From NCBI GenBank assembly GCA_017416765.1, contig JAFQBE010000012.1, positions 62,001-126,000 on the forward strand: DNA of 64,000 nt. The letters are read 5' to 3'. The stretch comes from Clostridia bacterium. GTDB lineage: Bacteria; Bacillota; Clostridia; Oscillospirales; Acutalibacteraceae. Positions 36,950-44,804 of the stretch are shown here, piece by piece. Below the pieces are notes generated by a model. It had not been told where the DNA came from, ran no database searches, and saw only the letters and a program-made list of their open reading frames with translations. Position numbers and translations under genes: made by a program. Within the stretch, counting starts at the first letter, position 1. Each line of letters starts with the position of its first letter.

Positions 36950-37684
36950 TTACTTTCCTTGTTTTATTTCTGCCCACACATCAACGCTTTTGAACCCTAT
37001 TTTCTGATAAAACGGATTCAACGACGGCAGACAGCGAAGATATATTGTTTTATCGCCGAATGAATTGATTAAATCGGTTGCCAAACCCTGCTTACGGTAT
37101 TCTTTATCGGTTGCAACAGCACCGAGTATAGCCCTGTCGCCGCTGATATGAACAAGCGAAGCAGTAGCAACAATTTTACCATCCTTTTCGATATAGCGCA
37201 TATCGGCTGTACCCACATTTATTCTGCGGCTTATATCGGCAAACCACGGCTCAAATTCACTTTTGATACCGAGAAGCTCAAATATCGCTCTGAATTCAGC
37301 CACGGTACCGGGAATTGAATAATTGCACTTTATTGAAGGCAAAGCATTTCTGCGCCACACCTGACCGCAACCACAGGCAAACATATTAAGGCTTACAACA
37401 TCCATTGCGCGGCAAAGAATATTTGTATAGCCGATTGTTTTTATAAATTCGGCAAGCTCATCATAATCCGCACGCAAATTTGAAGAAAGAACAATATCGC
37501 CGTTCATGCTGCAAAGTGCAGCAGTAATTTCGTCACCTGTAATCTGCATCCAGAATTTGCAGATATCACTTCCTGCGGGATAGGAATCAAGCAGGGAAGC
37601 AATAGTAAGACCGAAGCTGTCAGTACAGAATTCTTTGAGAATATCTGCCTCCTCCTGCGTTTCGATAAATTTAAGCATTTGCAA
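36950..37684 (-). CDS. GNAT family N-acetyltransferase
   Basis: A 244-residue protein. The C-terminal half has the GNAT fold with the acetyl-CoA binding segment GAVATDKEYRKQGLATDLINSF; the N-terminal half is a divergent, possibly second GNAT-like domain. Substrate unknown. It overlaps the M42 peptidase gene by 14 bp. Confidence 0.75.
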   Translation of the reverse strand: MQMLKFIETQEEADILKEFCTDSFGLTIASLLDSYPAGSDICKFWMQITGDEITAALCSMNGDIVLSSNLRADYDELAEFIKTIGYTNILCRAMDVVSLNMFACGCGQVWRRNALPSIKCNYSIPGTVAEFRAIFELLGIKSEFEPWFADISRRINVGTADMRYIEKDGKIVATASLVHISGDRAILGAVATDKEYRKQGLATDLINSFGDKTIYLRCLPSLNPFYQKIGFKSVDVWAEIKQGK

Positions 37685-38687
37685 ATTCCTCCGCTATATA
37701 TTTAACAGCCTTTGACATTTCATCAATATCGTTTTTATTTATCACACACGACGGCGAATGAAGATAACGCGTTGCAAAAGAAACAGTTATTGTTTTAACA
37801 CCGCTTCTGCTTGTATTTATTGCTCTTGCATCGTTGCCGCCTGCAACCATTGTTTTTGTCTGCATTTTAAAGCCTTTTTCCTTTGAAATGCGGTTTGCAA
37901 GCGCATATAATTCGGGTGAATAGACCGTACCGGCATCCATAAACGGAACAACAGCACCGCCACCTGCTTTGCAAACCTGTTTTTCACCGCTTACACCCGA
38001 AATATCCGCCGCCGTTGTAGTTTCCACTACCACAGCGTAATCGGGTGCAACAGCAAAAGCAGCACAACCGGCACCGCGGCAGCCGACTTCTTCCTGAACG
38101 GTAAAGGCAAACCAAGTGTCAAACTCCACACCTTTTATAATCATATCAAGAAGTACCGCACAGCCTGCACGGTCATCAACAGCCTTTGCTTTGAGCATTG
38201 AACCGAACTCAACACAGCCGCTGTCAAAAGCAATCATATCACCGGGATTTACAAGACCGTCAAGTTCTTCTTTTTTGCTTGCACCTACATCAATATAGAG
38301 CGAATCTGCCACAGGCATTTTCAATTCATCATCACCGCGGCGAAGATGAATAGGAGTAACTCCGATTACACCGGCAAGCTGCCTTTCGCCTACTTTAACG
38401 CGTCTGCCAAGCTGAACAGCTGTATCAATACCGCCGACATTTGCAAACTTAATAAGTCCGTCATCGGTTATATATGTCACTATCATGCCGACTTCGTCCA
38501 TATGCGCGGCAAGCATAACCTTGTTTTTGGCAGGCTTTCTGCCTTTGGCAAAAACTATAAGATTACCCATTGCATCAACCGAGTATTCGGTATTTTCTGG
38601 CAGCTGCGAAATTATAAAATCGCGAACAGCATTTTCTCTGCCTGATATACCGTCAAGAGAGCAAAGTTTTTTGATTAATTCAAGCAT
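37671..38687 (-). CDS. M42 family metallopeptidase (first of the tandem pair's downstream member)
   Basis: About 338 residues of the glutamyl aminopeptidase/endoglucanase M42 family. Metal and catalytic motifs: AHMDEVGMIV (His, Asp), KAVDDRAGC (bridging Asp), VQEEVGCRGA (catalytic Glu and metal Glu), and C-terminal YLHSP. It probably trims peptides in the cytosol. The ATG at 38687 has GGGGAGG upstream and overlaps the preceding M42 gene by eight bases (ATGCTTGA). Confidence 0.9.
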   Translation of the reverse strand: MLELIKKLCSLDGISGRENAVRDFIISQLPENTEYSVDAMGNLIVFAKGRKPAKNKVMLAAHMDEVGMIVTYITDDGLIKFANVGGIDTAVQLGRRVKVGERQLAGVIGVTPIHLRRGDDELKMPVADSLYIDVGASKKEELDGLVNPGDMIAFDSGCVEFGSMLKAKAVDDRAGCAVLLDMIIKGVEFDTWFAFTVQEEVGCRGAGCAAFAVAPDYAVVVETTTAADISGVSGEKQVCKAGGGAVVPFMDAGTVYSPELYALANRISKEKGFKMQTKTMVAGGNDARAINTSRSGVKTITVSFATRYLHSPSCVINKNDIDEMSKAVKYIAEEFANA

Positions 38688-39702
38688 TTGCTTTGCCTCC
38701 CCTATGAAGAATATATTCAGCCATAAGCTGTGCCGTTGCTTCAATATCGTTTACATCAACAACCTCTGCGGCTGTATGCATATTACGCTGCGGAATTGAA
38801 AGCAGAGCCATTCTTGTACCTTTACCCGAAACACAGATTTCATCGGCATTAGTACCGGTTGATGAACCCATAACTTCCGTCTGATACTTTATACCTTTAT
38901 CTTTGGCAATAGCTTCAAGTCTGCGTGAAATTTCAAAATCAAGCGACGGTGAATAACCAATCATTGTGCCTTCGCCGAGCTTGGCATAAACTGTATCTTT
39001 TACACCCGGCGCTTTTGCAAAGCTGACATCAACAGCAATTGATTCATCTGCCTGAACCGTAAAGCTGCCCACCTGCGCACCGCTGCCTCCTGTTTCTTCG
39101 CAAGCAGAAAACATAACGCAAATCGGTAACTCTTTAACTTTATCGCCAAGTATTTCAAGGCAACGCAGTATTGAGGCAACACCACAGCGGTCATCAAGTG
39201 CCGCACCGCAGACGCGGCTGCCGAGCATGGGCTTGATATCGCCGTTCATTGTTATTCTGTCGCCCAAGGAAACAACATTTTCTGCTTCTTCTTTTGTCAT
39301 TCCGATATCAATTGCAATATCGGAAATTTCCTGCGCTTTTTTATCTGCACCTTTGGAAAGATGGGGCGGTGTTGATGTAATTACACCGTATACCTTTTCT
39401 TTACCGTGTACCGTAACTTCCGATGCGGCAAGCACAATCGGGTCAATACCGCCGACCCTTGCAACTTTAAGAAAGCCTTTTTCGTCAATAGCCGTAACGG
39501 TAAAACCTATACGGTCCAGGTGTGCATCAAGCAGTATTTTTTTACCTTCTGCACCTGTATCACCCATAACATTGCCTCTTACATCAATAGTTACAGGCAT
39601 ATATTTTCCCAAAAGCTCTGCTGCAATTTGGGCAGCTTCGGTTTCATTGCCCGAAGTGCCGTTTGCTTCGCACAGCGTTCTGAGCAAATCAAACATTTCC
39701 AT
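38680..39702 (-). CDS. M42 family metallopeptidase (upstream member of tandem pair)
   Basis: About 340 residues, paralogous to its downstream neighbour. Motifs: DAHLDRIGFTV, AALDDRCGVASIL, SACEETGGSGA and MHTAAEVVD. The ATG at 39702 has AAGGAG seven bases upstream; the longer frame to 39804 runs through the galK terminator and is excluded. It is the first gene after that terminator, yet no clear promoter is visible in the short gap. Confidence 0.9.
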   Translation of the reverse strand: MEMFDLLRTLCEANGTSGNETEAAQIAAELLGKYMPVTIDVRGNVMGDTGAEGKKILLDAHLDRIGFTVTAIDEKGFLKVARVGGIDPIVLAASEVTVHGKEKVYGVITSTPPHLSKGADKKAQEISDIAIDIGMTKEEAENVVSLGDRITMNGDIKPMLGSRVCGAALDDRCGVASILRCLEILGDKVKELPICVMFSACEETGGSGAQVGSFTVQADESIAVDVSFAKAPGVKDTVYAKLGEGTMIGYSPSLDFEISRRLEAIAKDKGIKYQTEVMGSSTGTNADEICVSGKGTRMALLSIPQRNMHTAAEVVDVNDIEATAQLMAEYILHRGGKANA

Positions 39703-39723
39703 GTCCATTCTCCTTAACTTACT

Positions 39724-39748
39724 ATAAAAAGGGCGGTAAACCCGCCCT
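39724..39748 (-). terminator. Rho-independent terminator of galK
   Basis: Minus strand stem AGGGCGG / CCGCCCT (39730-39748) followed by TTTTTAT, eight bases after the galK stop. Confidence 0.85.
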
Positions 39749-39755
39749 GTAAATT

Positions 39756-41033
39756 TTATATTACGTTTGTTCCGCCTACAGGTCTGATTGAAAGCACATA
39801 GCAATTACCCTTGCCGAAAACAAGCTCCATTCTGCGCTTGAATTCGCGGAGCATATCAACAGGCACAAACGCCTGAATAGTACCTGCAAAGCCGCCGCCG
39901 TGTACACGCCATGCCCCCTTGCCCTCAAGCAGTTCTTCGCAAAGGCAAAGACCGAGTGATACAGGCTGTGAAACCGGATCCTTTACGGAATAAACATTCT
40001 GGTTGTACATATAAGAGGACTGACCGCTTTTTACAACAAGCTTTTTGAACTCGCCGAATTCTTTAGCTTCAAGTGCCTTGACCTGTGCATCAACCCTTCT
40101 GTTTTCGCTGAAGAAATGCTTTGCACGAAGTATGGCTCTGTCACCTACAACGCCGCGCATAAGGTCGATTGAGTTAAAGAACTGAGCTTCATCAACCTCA
40201 CGCAGATAATCGTGACCAAGACGCTGTGCAACAGCAATCATCTCATTTTTAACAGCGGCATATTCATCGGTAAGGTTTGAATGGCTGCCGCCTGTGTTTA
40301 CAATGCAGAGCGCATGACCGCAGGATTCAAACTCGAACTTGACAGGCTTGATAACGGGCTTTGACGGGTCATTGAAATCCATAAATACAAAGCCGCCGAC
40401 AGAGCAGGTCATCTGGTCGAGCAGACCGCAGGGCTTACCGAAAAATTCGTTTTCGGCATATTGTGCAATCTGTGCAATTTCAACCGGAGTTACCTTGCCG
40501 TCGTTATAAAGGTGGTTAAGAATTGTTCCGACAAGCACTTCAAAAGCAGCGGAGGAAGAAAGACCTGAGCCTGAAAGAACATCGTTAGCCGTAGCAGCAT
40601 CAAAGCCGCCGATTTCATAGCCGCGTGCAACAAAGCCTGCGCAAACACCGCGGATAAGACCCTTTGACTTTGAATATTCAGCCTTCTTGGGCTCAAGGTC
40701 GGTAATATCGACCATATCCATATCGTAGCCTTCGGATTTAAGGCGGATAACATCCTTGTTATTCTTTGATGCTACAGCTATAGCATCAAGGTTGATTGCC
40801 GCTGCAAGAACCTTACCGTGGTTATGGTCGGTATGGTTGCCGCAGACTTCACTTCTGCCGGGAGCAGAGAAAATGCCTACTTCGCAATCTGTACCGTAAA
40901 GCTCACCGTAAGCATCGAGTACACGCAAATAGCGTTCCTTCTGTGCAGTGGCATCTGCACCGTAAAGAGAATTGAGCGCAGAATCAAAATCGACCCCTGC
41001 AAGACCTTTTTTAACAACATCAAACTTAAACAT
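39756..41033 (-). CDS. galK: Galactokinase
   Basis: A 425-residue GHMP kinase. The galactokinase signature is GRSEVCGNHTDHNHG (family form GRxNxxGEHTDY), the ATP loop is VLSGSGLSSSAAFE, and the C-terminal motif is HGGGFAGTIQAF. It phosphorylates galactose at C1. Slight signature changes (Ser for Val/Asn, Asn for Glu before HTD) are seen but the Asp is kept. Stands alone between a terminator and a modest promoter; no other Leloir gene is adjacent. Confidence 0.88.
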   Translation of the reverse strand: MFKFDVVKKGLAGVDFDSALNSLYGADATAQKERYLRVLDAYGELYGTDCEVGIFSAPGRSEVCGNHTDHNHGKVLAAAINLDAIAVASKNNKDVIRLKSEGYDMDMVDITDLEPKKAEYSKSKGLIRGVCAGFVARGYEIGGFDAATANDVLSGSGLSSSAAFEVLVGTILNHLYNDGKVTPVEIAQIAQYAENEFFGKPCGLLDQMTCSVGGFVFMDFNDPSKPVIKPVKFEFESCGHALCIVNTGGSHSNLTDEYAAVKNEMIAVAQRLGHDYLREVDEAQFFNSIDLMRGVVGDRAILRAKHFFSENRRVDAQVKALEAKEFGEFKKLVVKSGQSSYMYNQNVYSVKDPVSQPVSLGLCLCEELLEGKGAWRVHGGGFAGTIQAFVPVDMLREFKRRMELVFGKGNCYVLSIRPVGGTNVI

Positions 41034-41071
41034 AATTAATATACAACCTTTCCGGAATATTTAAAATATAA

Positions 41072-41099
41072 ATTATACTTTTTCCAAGTGATTAAGCAA
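41072..41099 (-). promoter_or_regulatory. Possible promoter of galK
   Basis: Minus strand TTGCTT (41094-41099), 16-base spacer, TATAAT (41072-41077). The -10 is consensus but the -35 is weak; it lies at the 3' end of the VTT gene. Confidence 0.42.
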
Positions 41100-41801
41100 T
41101 GCATTAAGTACGAGAACTGAAATACCCGAAACCGCAAAAAGTAAAATAAGCGGTAAAAAGAAGCCGAATGAAAGCGGATCGAAAATTGAAACGCCGATAA
41201 AAGTATAGGAAAAAAGCTTAGGCATAAAGGCTGCCATTGAAATAATGATATACTTTTTATAGTTGAATTTAAGCGAACCGTATAGCTGACTGACGGCATT
41301 TATCGGAAAGCTCGGAATAAATCTTAGTATAAACAGTAGCCACGGATTTCCTTTTCCGCTGTATTCAACAAGAATACGCGACACCTGATTTTTATAAAGC
41401 ACACGCTGAGCTTTACCGCCGCCGTATTTAAGACCGAAATTATATTTAACCGTAAACATCATCAGCAAGCCTGCGGCATTAACTATAATTGCAGTTGTAG
41501 CCGGAAAAACCATACCGGTAAGAATACAAACGGCAGGCATACTTAGGATAGGAAAAAAGCATTTGATAAGATAAATCAAAAAAATTATTATCGTAATAAT
41601 ATGTGTATAGCCGATAGATACTATAGCCATATCTATTTTGTAAAGAATCTCCTCATATTTAGCATACCATTGCTGAATTTCCGGGCTGGTGGAAATAATA
41701 TAAAGCGCGATGAAAACTGCCGCGAAAATTAACAGAACAACACCGGCAAGGTTCATTGCGGACCTGCGTTTTGCAGTTTTATCCAAACGGCTTTTCACCA
41801 C
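41073..41801 (-). CDS. TVP38/TMEM64 family (VTT domain) membrane protein
   Basis: A 242-residue protein with about five to six hydrophobic segments and the VTT/SNARE-associated core PAVCILTGMVFPATTAIIVNAAG, GGGKAQRVL, and RFIPSFPINAVSQLYGSLKFNYKKYI. These proteins (DedA/YdjX-like) are linked to lipid scrambling or undecaprenyl phosphate recycling. The start is a GTG at 41801 whose binding site AAAGGG is very close; the ATG at 41756 is an alternative. Confidence 0.78.
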   Translation of the reverse strand: MVKSRLDKTAKRRSAMNLAGVVLLIFAAVFIALYIISTSPEIQQWYAKYEEILYKIDMAIVSIGYTHIITIIIFLIYLIKCFFPILSMPAVCILTGMVFPATTAIIVNAAGLLMMFTVKYNFGLKYGGGKAQRVLYKNQVSRILVEYSGKGNPWLLFILRFIPSFPINAVSQLYGSLKFNYKKYIIISMAAFMPKLFSYTFIGVSIFDPLSFGFFLPLILLFAVSGISVLVLNALLNHLEKV

Positions 41802-41817
41802 CCTTTCAAAATAGGCA

Positions 41818-41846
41818 TTGCAAAAAATAAAAACACACGCTATAAT
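41818..41846 (+). promoter_or_regulatory. SigA promoter of the 2-hydroxyacid dehydrogenase gene
   Basis: TTGCAA (41818-41823), 17-base spacer, TATAAT (41841-41846). The -10 overlaps the -10 of the divergent promoter on the other strand. Confidence 0.75.
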
Positions 41847-41873
41847 TATATATAATTTTTATCAATAGGTCAA
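41845..41873 (-). promoter_or_regulatory. SigA promoter of the VTT membrane protein gene
   Basis: Minus strand TTGACC (41868-41873), 17-base spacer, TATAAT (41845-41850). Shares two base pairs of the -10 with the divergent promoter. Confidence 0.75.
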
Positions 41874-41896
41874 CCGATTAGGAGTGATTTTTTAAA

Positions 41897-42856
41897 ATGA
41901 AAGCTGTAATTTTGGACGGCTACACAACCAACCCGGGCGATTTAAGCTGGGAATGGCTTGAAAACGTATGTGAACTGACTGTTTTCGACAGAACAGCAGA
42001 CGAAGATATTATCCCGCGCTGCAAAGGCTGCGATATTATTATCACTAACAAAACTCCCCTTTCAAAGCAGACGCTTGAACAACTGCCTGAATGTAAATTC
42101 ATTGCCCTGTTAAGTACCGGATACAATATTATTGACTGCGAGTATGCCGCAAGCCGCGGTATACCCGTTTCAAACATTCCCGCATACAGCACGGCGGCTG
42201 TCGCCCAGCTTACCTTTGCCTTTGTGCTTGAGCTTTGCAACAAGGTTGCAATACATAATGCGGAGGTTAAGCAAGGCAGATGGAGCGAATGTAAGGATTT
42301 CTGCTTCTGGAAAACACCGTTGCAGGAGCTTTACGGCAAAACCTTCGGCATATTCGGCTACGGCAGTATCGGCAGAACGGTTGCAGGCATAGCCAAAGCC
42401 TTCGGTATGAATGTTGTAGCCCATACAGCCAACCCGGATAAGTATAAAAATGAAAAAGATGTGCGTTTTGTTTCGCTTGACGAAATGCTTGAATGTTCTG
42501 ACATAGTCAGTATGCATTGTCCGCTGACCCCGAAAACACAAGGCATAGTAAACGAAGAATTCATAAGTAAAATGAAAAAAACGGCATACCTCATAAACAC
42601 ATCAAGAGGTCCTGTGCTTGACGAAGAAGCTGTAGCGGCTGCGCTTAAAAGCGGCAGAATTGCGGGTGCGGGCGTTGACGTACTTTCAACCGAACCTCCC
42701 AAAGCGGATAATCCCCTGCTCGGTTGCGAAAGCTGCCTTATAACCCCCCACATAGCCTGGGCGGCATTTGAAACAAGAGAAAGGCTTATCAGTATTCTTA
42801 AAGAAAATATATTCGCGTTTCTTGACGGAAAGCCCATAAATACCGTAAATATGTAA
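41897..42856 (+). CDS. NAD-dependent D-2-hydroxyacid dehydrogenase (hydroxypyruvate reductase-like)
   Basis: A 319-residue D-isomer-specific dehydrogenase. The Rossmann motif is GIFGYGSIGR (around 152-161); the catalytic Arg (INTSRGPVLDEEA), Glu (DVLSTEPP) and His (ITPHIAWA) are all present. It likely interconverts 2-keto and D-2-hydroxy acids such as hydroxypyruvate and glycerate; exact substrate not fixed. GGAGTG lies about ten bases before the ATG. Confidence 0.87.
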   Translation: MKAVILDGYTTNPGDLSWEWLENVCELTVFDRTADEDIIPRCKGCDIIITNKTPLSKQTLEQLPECKFIALLSTGYNIIDCEYAASRGIPVSNIPAYSTAAVAQLTFAFVLELCNKVAIHNAEVKQGRWSECKDFCFWKTPLQELYGKTFGIFGYGSIGRTVAGIAKAFGMNVVAHTANPDKYKNEKDVRFVSLDEMLECSDIVSMHCPLTPKTQGIVNEEFISKMKKTAYLINTSRGPVLDEEAVAAALKSGRIAGAGVDVLSTEPPKADNPLLGCESCLITPHIAWAAFETRERLISILKENIFAFLDGKPINTVNM

Positions 42857-42871
42857 AGCTCGGGTGAATTT

Positions 42872-43081
42872 ATGATTCTGAAAGAAATTGAATACGAAAA
42901 AAAAGATTATTTATTCACAGCGGTGCTTGATAATGGCGTAACAATTCACGCATTTGCAGACGGCACAGCCGACGGTACGGACGGCAGACGCTACAAAGCT
43001 GTAAGCCATATAGATCCGTTTGATATTTACGATGTTTTTGACGAAACAATTGTTGACGGATGGGAATTGATAGAAGAATAA
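42872..43081 (+). CDS. Small hypothetical protein
   Basis: 69 residues, acidic, with predicted beta strands (LFTAVLDNGVTIHAFADG). No recognised domain. It begins 15 bp after the dehydrogenase stop, with GGGTG ahead of the ATG, and a terminator follows, so it is probably the second gene of that transcript. Confidence 0.55.
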   Translation: MILKEIEYEKKDYLFTAVLDNGVTIHAFADGTADGTDGRRYKAVSHIDPFDIYDVFDETIVDGWELIEE

Positions 43082-43090
43082 CCATACAGC

Positions 43091-43133
43091 AAAACACACC
43101 GCGACCTTATAAGTCTGCGGTGTGTTTTAATTT
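43091..43133 (+). terminator. Rho-independent terminator after the dehydrogenase/small-protein unit
   Basis: Stem AAAACACACCGC (43091-43102) pairs with GCGGTGTGTTTT (43117-43128), then TTTTAATTT. Confidence 0.85.
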
Positions 43134-43152
43134 GCATAATTTTTTAAAAAAT

Positions 43153-43209
43153 GATGTCATTCTGAGCGGTAGCGAAGAATCTTTTACACTTTTAAAATTC
43201 TTCACTTAG
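43153..43209. repeat. Palindromic GTCATTCTGAGCG repeat, copy 1 (truncated)
   Basis: Contains TGTCATTCTGAGCG, AAGAATCTTTT and AAAATTCTTCACTT in the same order as copy 2 at 43892-43957, but lacks the closing AGAATGACA arm. Repeats of this type are common between genes in Clostridia. Confidence 0.75.
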
Positions 43210-43260
43210 TATTTTGGTATAAATGCAATATGAAACGGCAATCAAGTGAAAAATCAAAAT

Positions 43261-43285
43261 CTATCACAGAACCGTCCCCTGATAG
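43261..43285 (-). repeat. REP-like hairpin with GGGGACGGTTCTG core, copy A
   Basis: On the minus strand CTATCA, core GGGGACGGTTCTG, TGATAG; the six-base ends are perfect inverted repeats. It ends the decayed lipase-like gene. Copies B and C lie at 43686 and 43855 in the opposite orientation. Confidence 0.75.
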
Positions 43286-43592
43286 ATTTTTGGACACGCT
43301 TCTTTGTCAATATTTCTGCCGTAAAGCGTGCTCATAACAATATCCTTGCCTGTTGCAAAGCCGCCCGGAACATCATCAAGTATTTCAGAAGCATTTAGTA
43401 TCCATTCGCTTACTGTTACTGTTCCACGCACTGTCAAAACCACTAAAGGTCTGCCGGAAGCATTATCCGAACCGTCATCTGATGTTAAAACAGGTTCTGA
43501 AAGAAAGCTTCTATCTGATCCAACCAATCCAAAAAAAGTGCGAGTGCACACATCGTTAGAATGAGTCCCGTACCGAGTGTTGGTTGATACAT
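43264..43592 (-). pseudogene. Decayed gene fragment, possibly lipase class 3-like
   Basis: An ATG at 43592 with a strong AGGAGG eight bases ahead opens a frame of 35 codons (N-terminal PTLGTGLILTMCALALF) that stops at 43485. An overlapping frame (from about 43551 to 43264) continues with PLVVLTVRGTVTVSEWI, which resembles the RGT-x-DW strand-helix region of class 3 lipases. The two frames meet at a run of seven Ts, as expected of a frameshift, and the second frame ends in repeat copy A before any catalytic GxSxG. I infer a frameshifted and truncated gene; the lipase assignment is weak. Confidence 0.4.
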
Positions 43593-43608
43593 AATTACTA
43601 CCTCCTAC

Positions 43609-43644
43609 ATTATTTGTTATATTATTTGTTGTATTGTTTCTTAT
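43609..43644. repeat. Three imperfect 12-bp direct repeats
   Basis: ATTATTTGTTAT, ATTATTTGTTGT, ATTGTTTCTTAT in tandem, just upstream of the decayed gene's ribosome binding site. Confidence 0.55.
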
Positions 43645-43685
43645 ATATTGGGTATGGTGATGTTTCTATGGCCGACTGCAACGGT

Positions 43686-43710
43686 CAATCAGGGGACGGT
43701 TCTGTGATTG
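43686..43710 (+). repeat. REP-like hairpin with GGGGACGGTTCTG core, copy B
   Basis: CAATCA, core GGGGACGGTTCTG, TGATTG. Identical core to copy A in inverted orientation, 400 bases away. Confidence 0.75.
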
Positions 43711-43854
43711 GCGCATCCTCCGATCGTTTTATTCCAGGGTATGTGTACACAAGAGGATAGAAAAGTATTTCCTCTTGACTTTATTTTATCAGCACAAATT
43801 CAGTTTGGCAATACTTTGAGCCAATCTGTAACTATTTGTAACCTTTTCGGAAAT

Positions 43855-43879
43855 CAATCAGGAAACGGTTATGTGATTG
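43855..43879 (+). repeat. REP-like hairpin, diverged copy C
   Basis: CAATCA, core GGAAACGGTTATG, TGATTG: same ends, three changes in the core. It lies 12 bases from palindrome copy 2. Confidence 0.65.
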
Positions 43880-43891
43880 GTATAAAAATGA

Positions 43892-43957
43892 TGTCATTCT
43901 GAGCGGCAGCTAAGAATCTTTTACGCTTTAAGATTCTTCACTTCGTTTAGAATGACA
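43892..43957. repeat. Palindromic GTCATTCTGAGCG repeat, copy 2 (complete)
   Basis: TGTCATTCT (43892-43900) pairs with AGAATGACA (43949-43957) and AAGAATCTT (43912-43920) with AAGATTCTT (43930-43938), giving a long imperfect hairpin with a nine-base loop. Confidence 0.8.
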
Positions 43958-44030
43958 TTACAATTTATAAATCAGATGTGGGCAAAACCACATCAAAAAC
44001 TATTATCTATTCACTATTATTTATTATCTC

Positions 44031-44789
44031 TTATCTCGCAAATTGCTTATTGCAATTTGCGCAGTCTGCCGGTGGCGGGTCATTCGTTATATCGAAAATT
44101 GCAAGGCGCAAATCTTTAATTTCAAGCTTGCGGGCAACAATATCGCAATAGCTTTTTTCTTCAACTTCTTCGCCGTCGGCATATTCAACAGCTGAAATCG
44201 GGCAGCGGAAGATTTTGCCCTCAACAAAAATTGTGTGCGTATTTTCGCAATATGTACATTTATTTTCGGGTTCGCGCACGGAATAGTTTATATCCTTTTC
44301 AACAAAAAGCGCTTCTATTTCAGCAACCTTACTTCCTGTTGATTCAACAACAGCCTTCATACCGGGGTTGCGCAGAACATCGCACTGCGCTTGGGTAGGT
44401 ACAGTATTGCCTGAACAGACCACTTCGATATATTTGATTTTTGGCAGACGGAGAGTAAGCTTAATTACCCTTTCAAAATCGGGATAATTCAGCACATCAT
44501 CGCCGATAAAGCGCATTTTATGCATATAATAGTTTAACTCATAAAAAACCTGCATAGTATATTCAAGGTTTTCAAAGTTTGCGCTGTAGCCGCCTTTTGT
44601 ATTGAGCAGAACATCGGTACAATCGGGGGTAAGGTTCTGAATATTGAAAAGCTCGGTGTTTGATAAAATGCTTATCCACAGCCCCGGATAGCGAAGAGCA
44701 TTAACCTCTTTGAACATATCGGGCAGCTTTGCATACTGCGCAGAATAGCAACGGTTTATCAGGTATTTTTTGCGTTGTTTAGGTGTCAT
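44031..44789 (-). CDS. Uncharacterised cysteine-rich protein (radical-SAM/SPASM-like C-terminus)
   Basis: 252 residues, no signal peptide. The first 170 residues show alternating strands and helices (ALRYPGLWISILSNTELF, KYIEVVCSGNTVP) like a TIM-barrel half. Cysteines at 178, 181, 196, 215, 243 and 246 (CTYC, FRCPIS, DCANC) resemble the auxiliary Fe-S cluster region of SPASM/twitch radical SAM enzymes, but the CxxxCxxC radical SAM motif is missing. I do not recognise a named family. It follows recO by 15 bp as the last gene of the phoH operon. Confidence 0.6.
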   Translation of the reverse strand: MTPKQRKKYLINRCYSAQYAKLPDMFKEVNALRYPGLWISILSNTELFNIQNLTPDCTDVLLNTKGGYSANFENLEYTMQVFYELNYYMHKMRFIGDDVLNYPDFERVIKLTLRLPKIKYIEVVCSGNTVPTQAQCDVLRNPGMKAVVESTGSKVAEIEALFVEKDINYSVREPENKCTYCENTHTIFVEGKIFRCPISAVEYADGEEVEEKSYCDIVARKLEIKDLRLAIFDITNDPPPADCANCNKQFAR

Positions 44790-44804
44790 TATACTAAACC
44801 TCTT

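Larger units (their letters stand above)
43082..44030. other. Gene-poor accessory stretch
   Basis: 949 bases without an intact recognised gene. It holds the terminator at 43091, two copies of a palindromic repeat, three copies of a REP-like hairpin, one gene relic and a hairpin GATGTGG/CCACATC at 43975-43994 beyond the end of the cysteine-rich gene. No transposase is visible. Confidence 0.7.

Noticed and set aside
43609..43644. 12-bp tandem repeats as a CRISPR array
   Set aside because: Only three short imperfect units without spacers and no cas genes nearby.
43708..43902. A 64-codon open frame between the repeats
   Set aside because: No ribosome binding site, no family resemblance, and it crosses repeat copy C and the start of palindrome copy 2.
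43975..43994. Hairpin GATGTGG/CCACATC as terminator of the cysteine-rich gene
   Set aside because: No T-run follows on the minus strand, and it is 37 bases after the stop; too weak to call.
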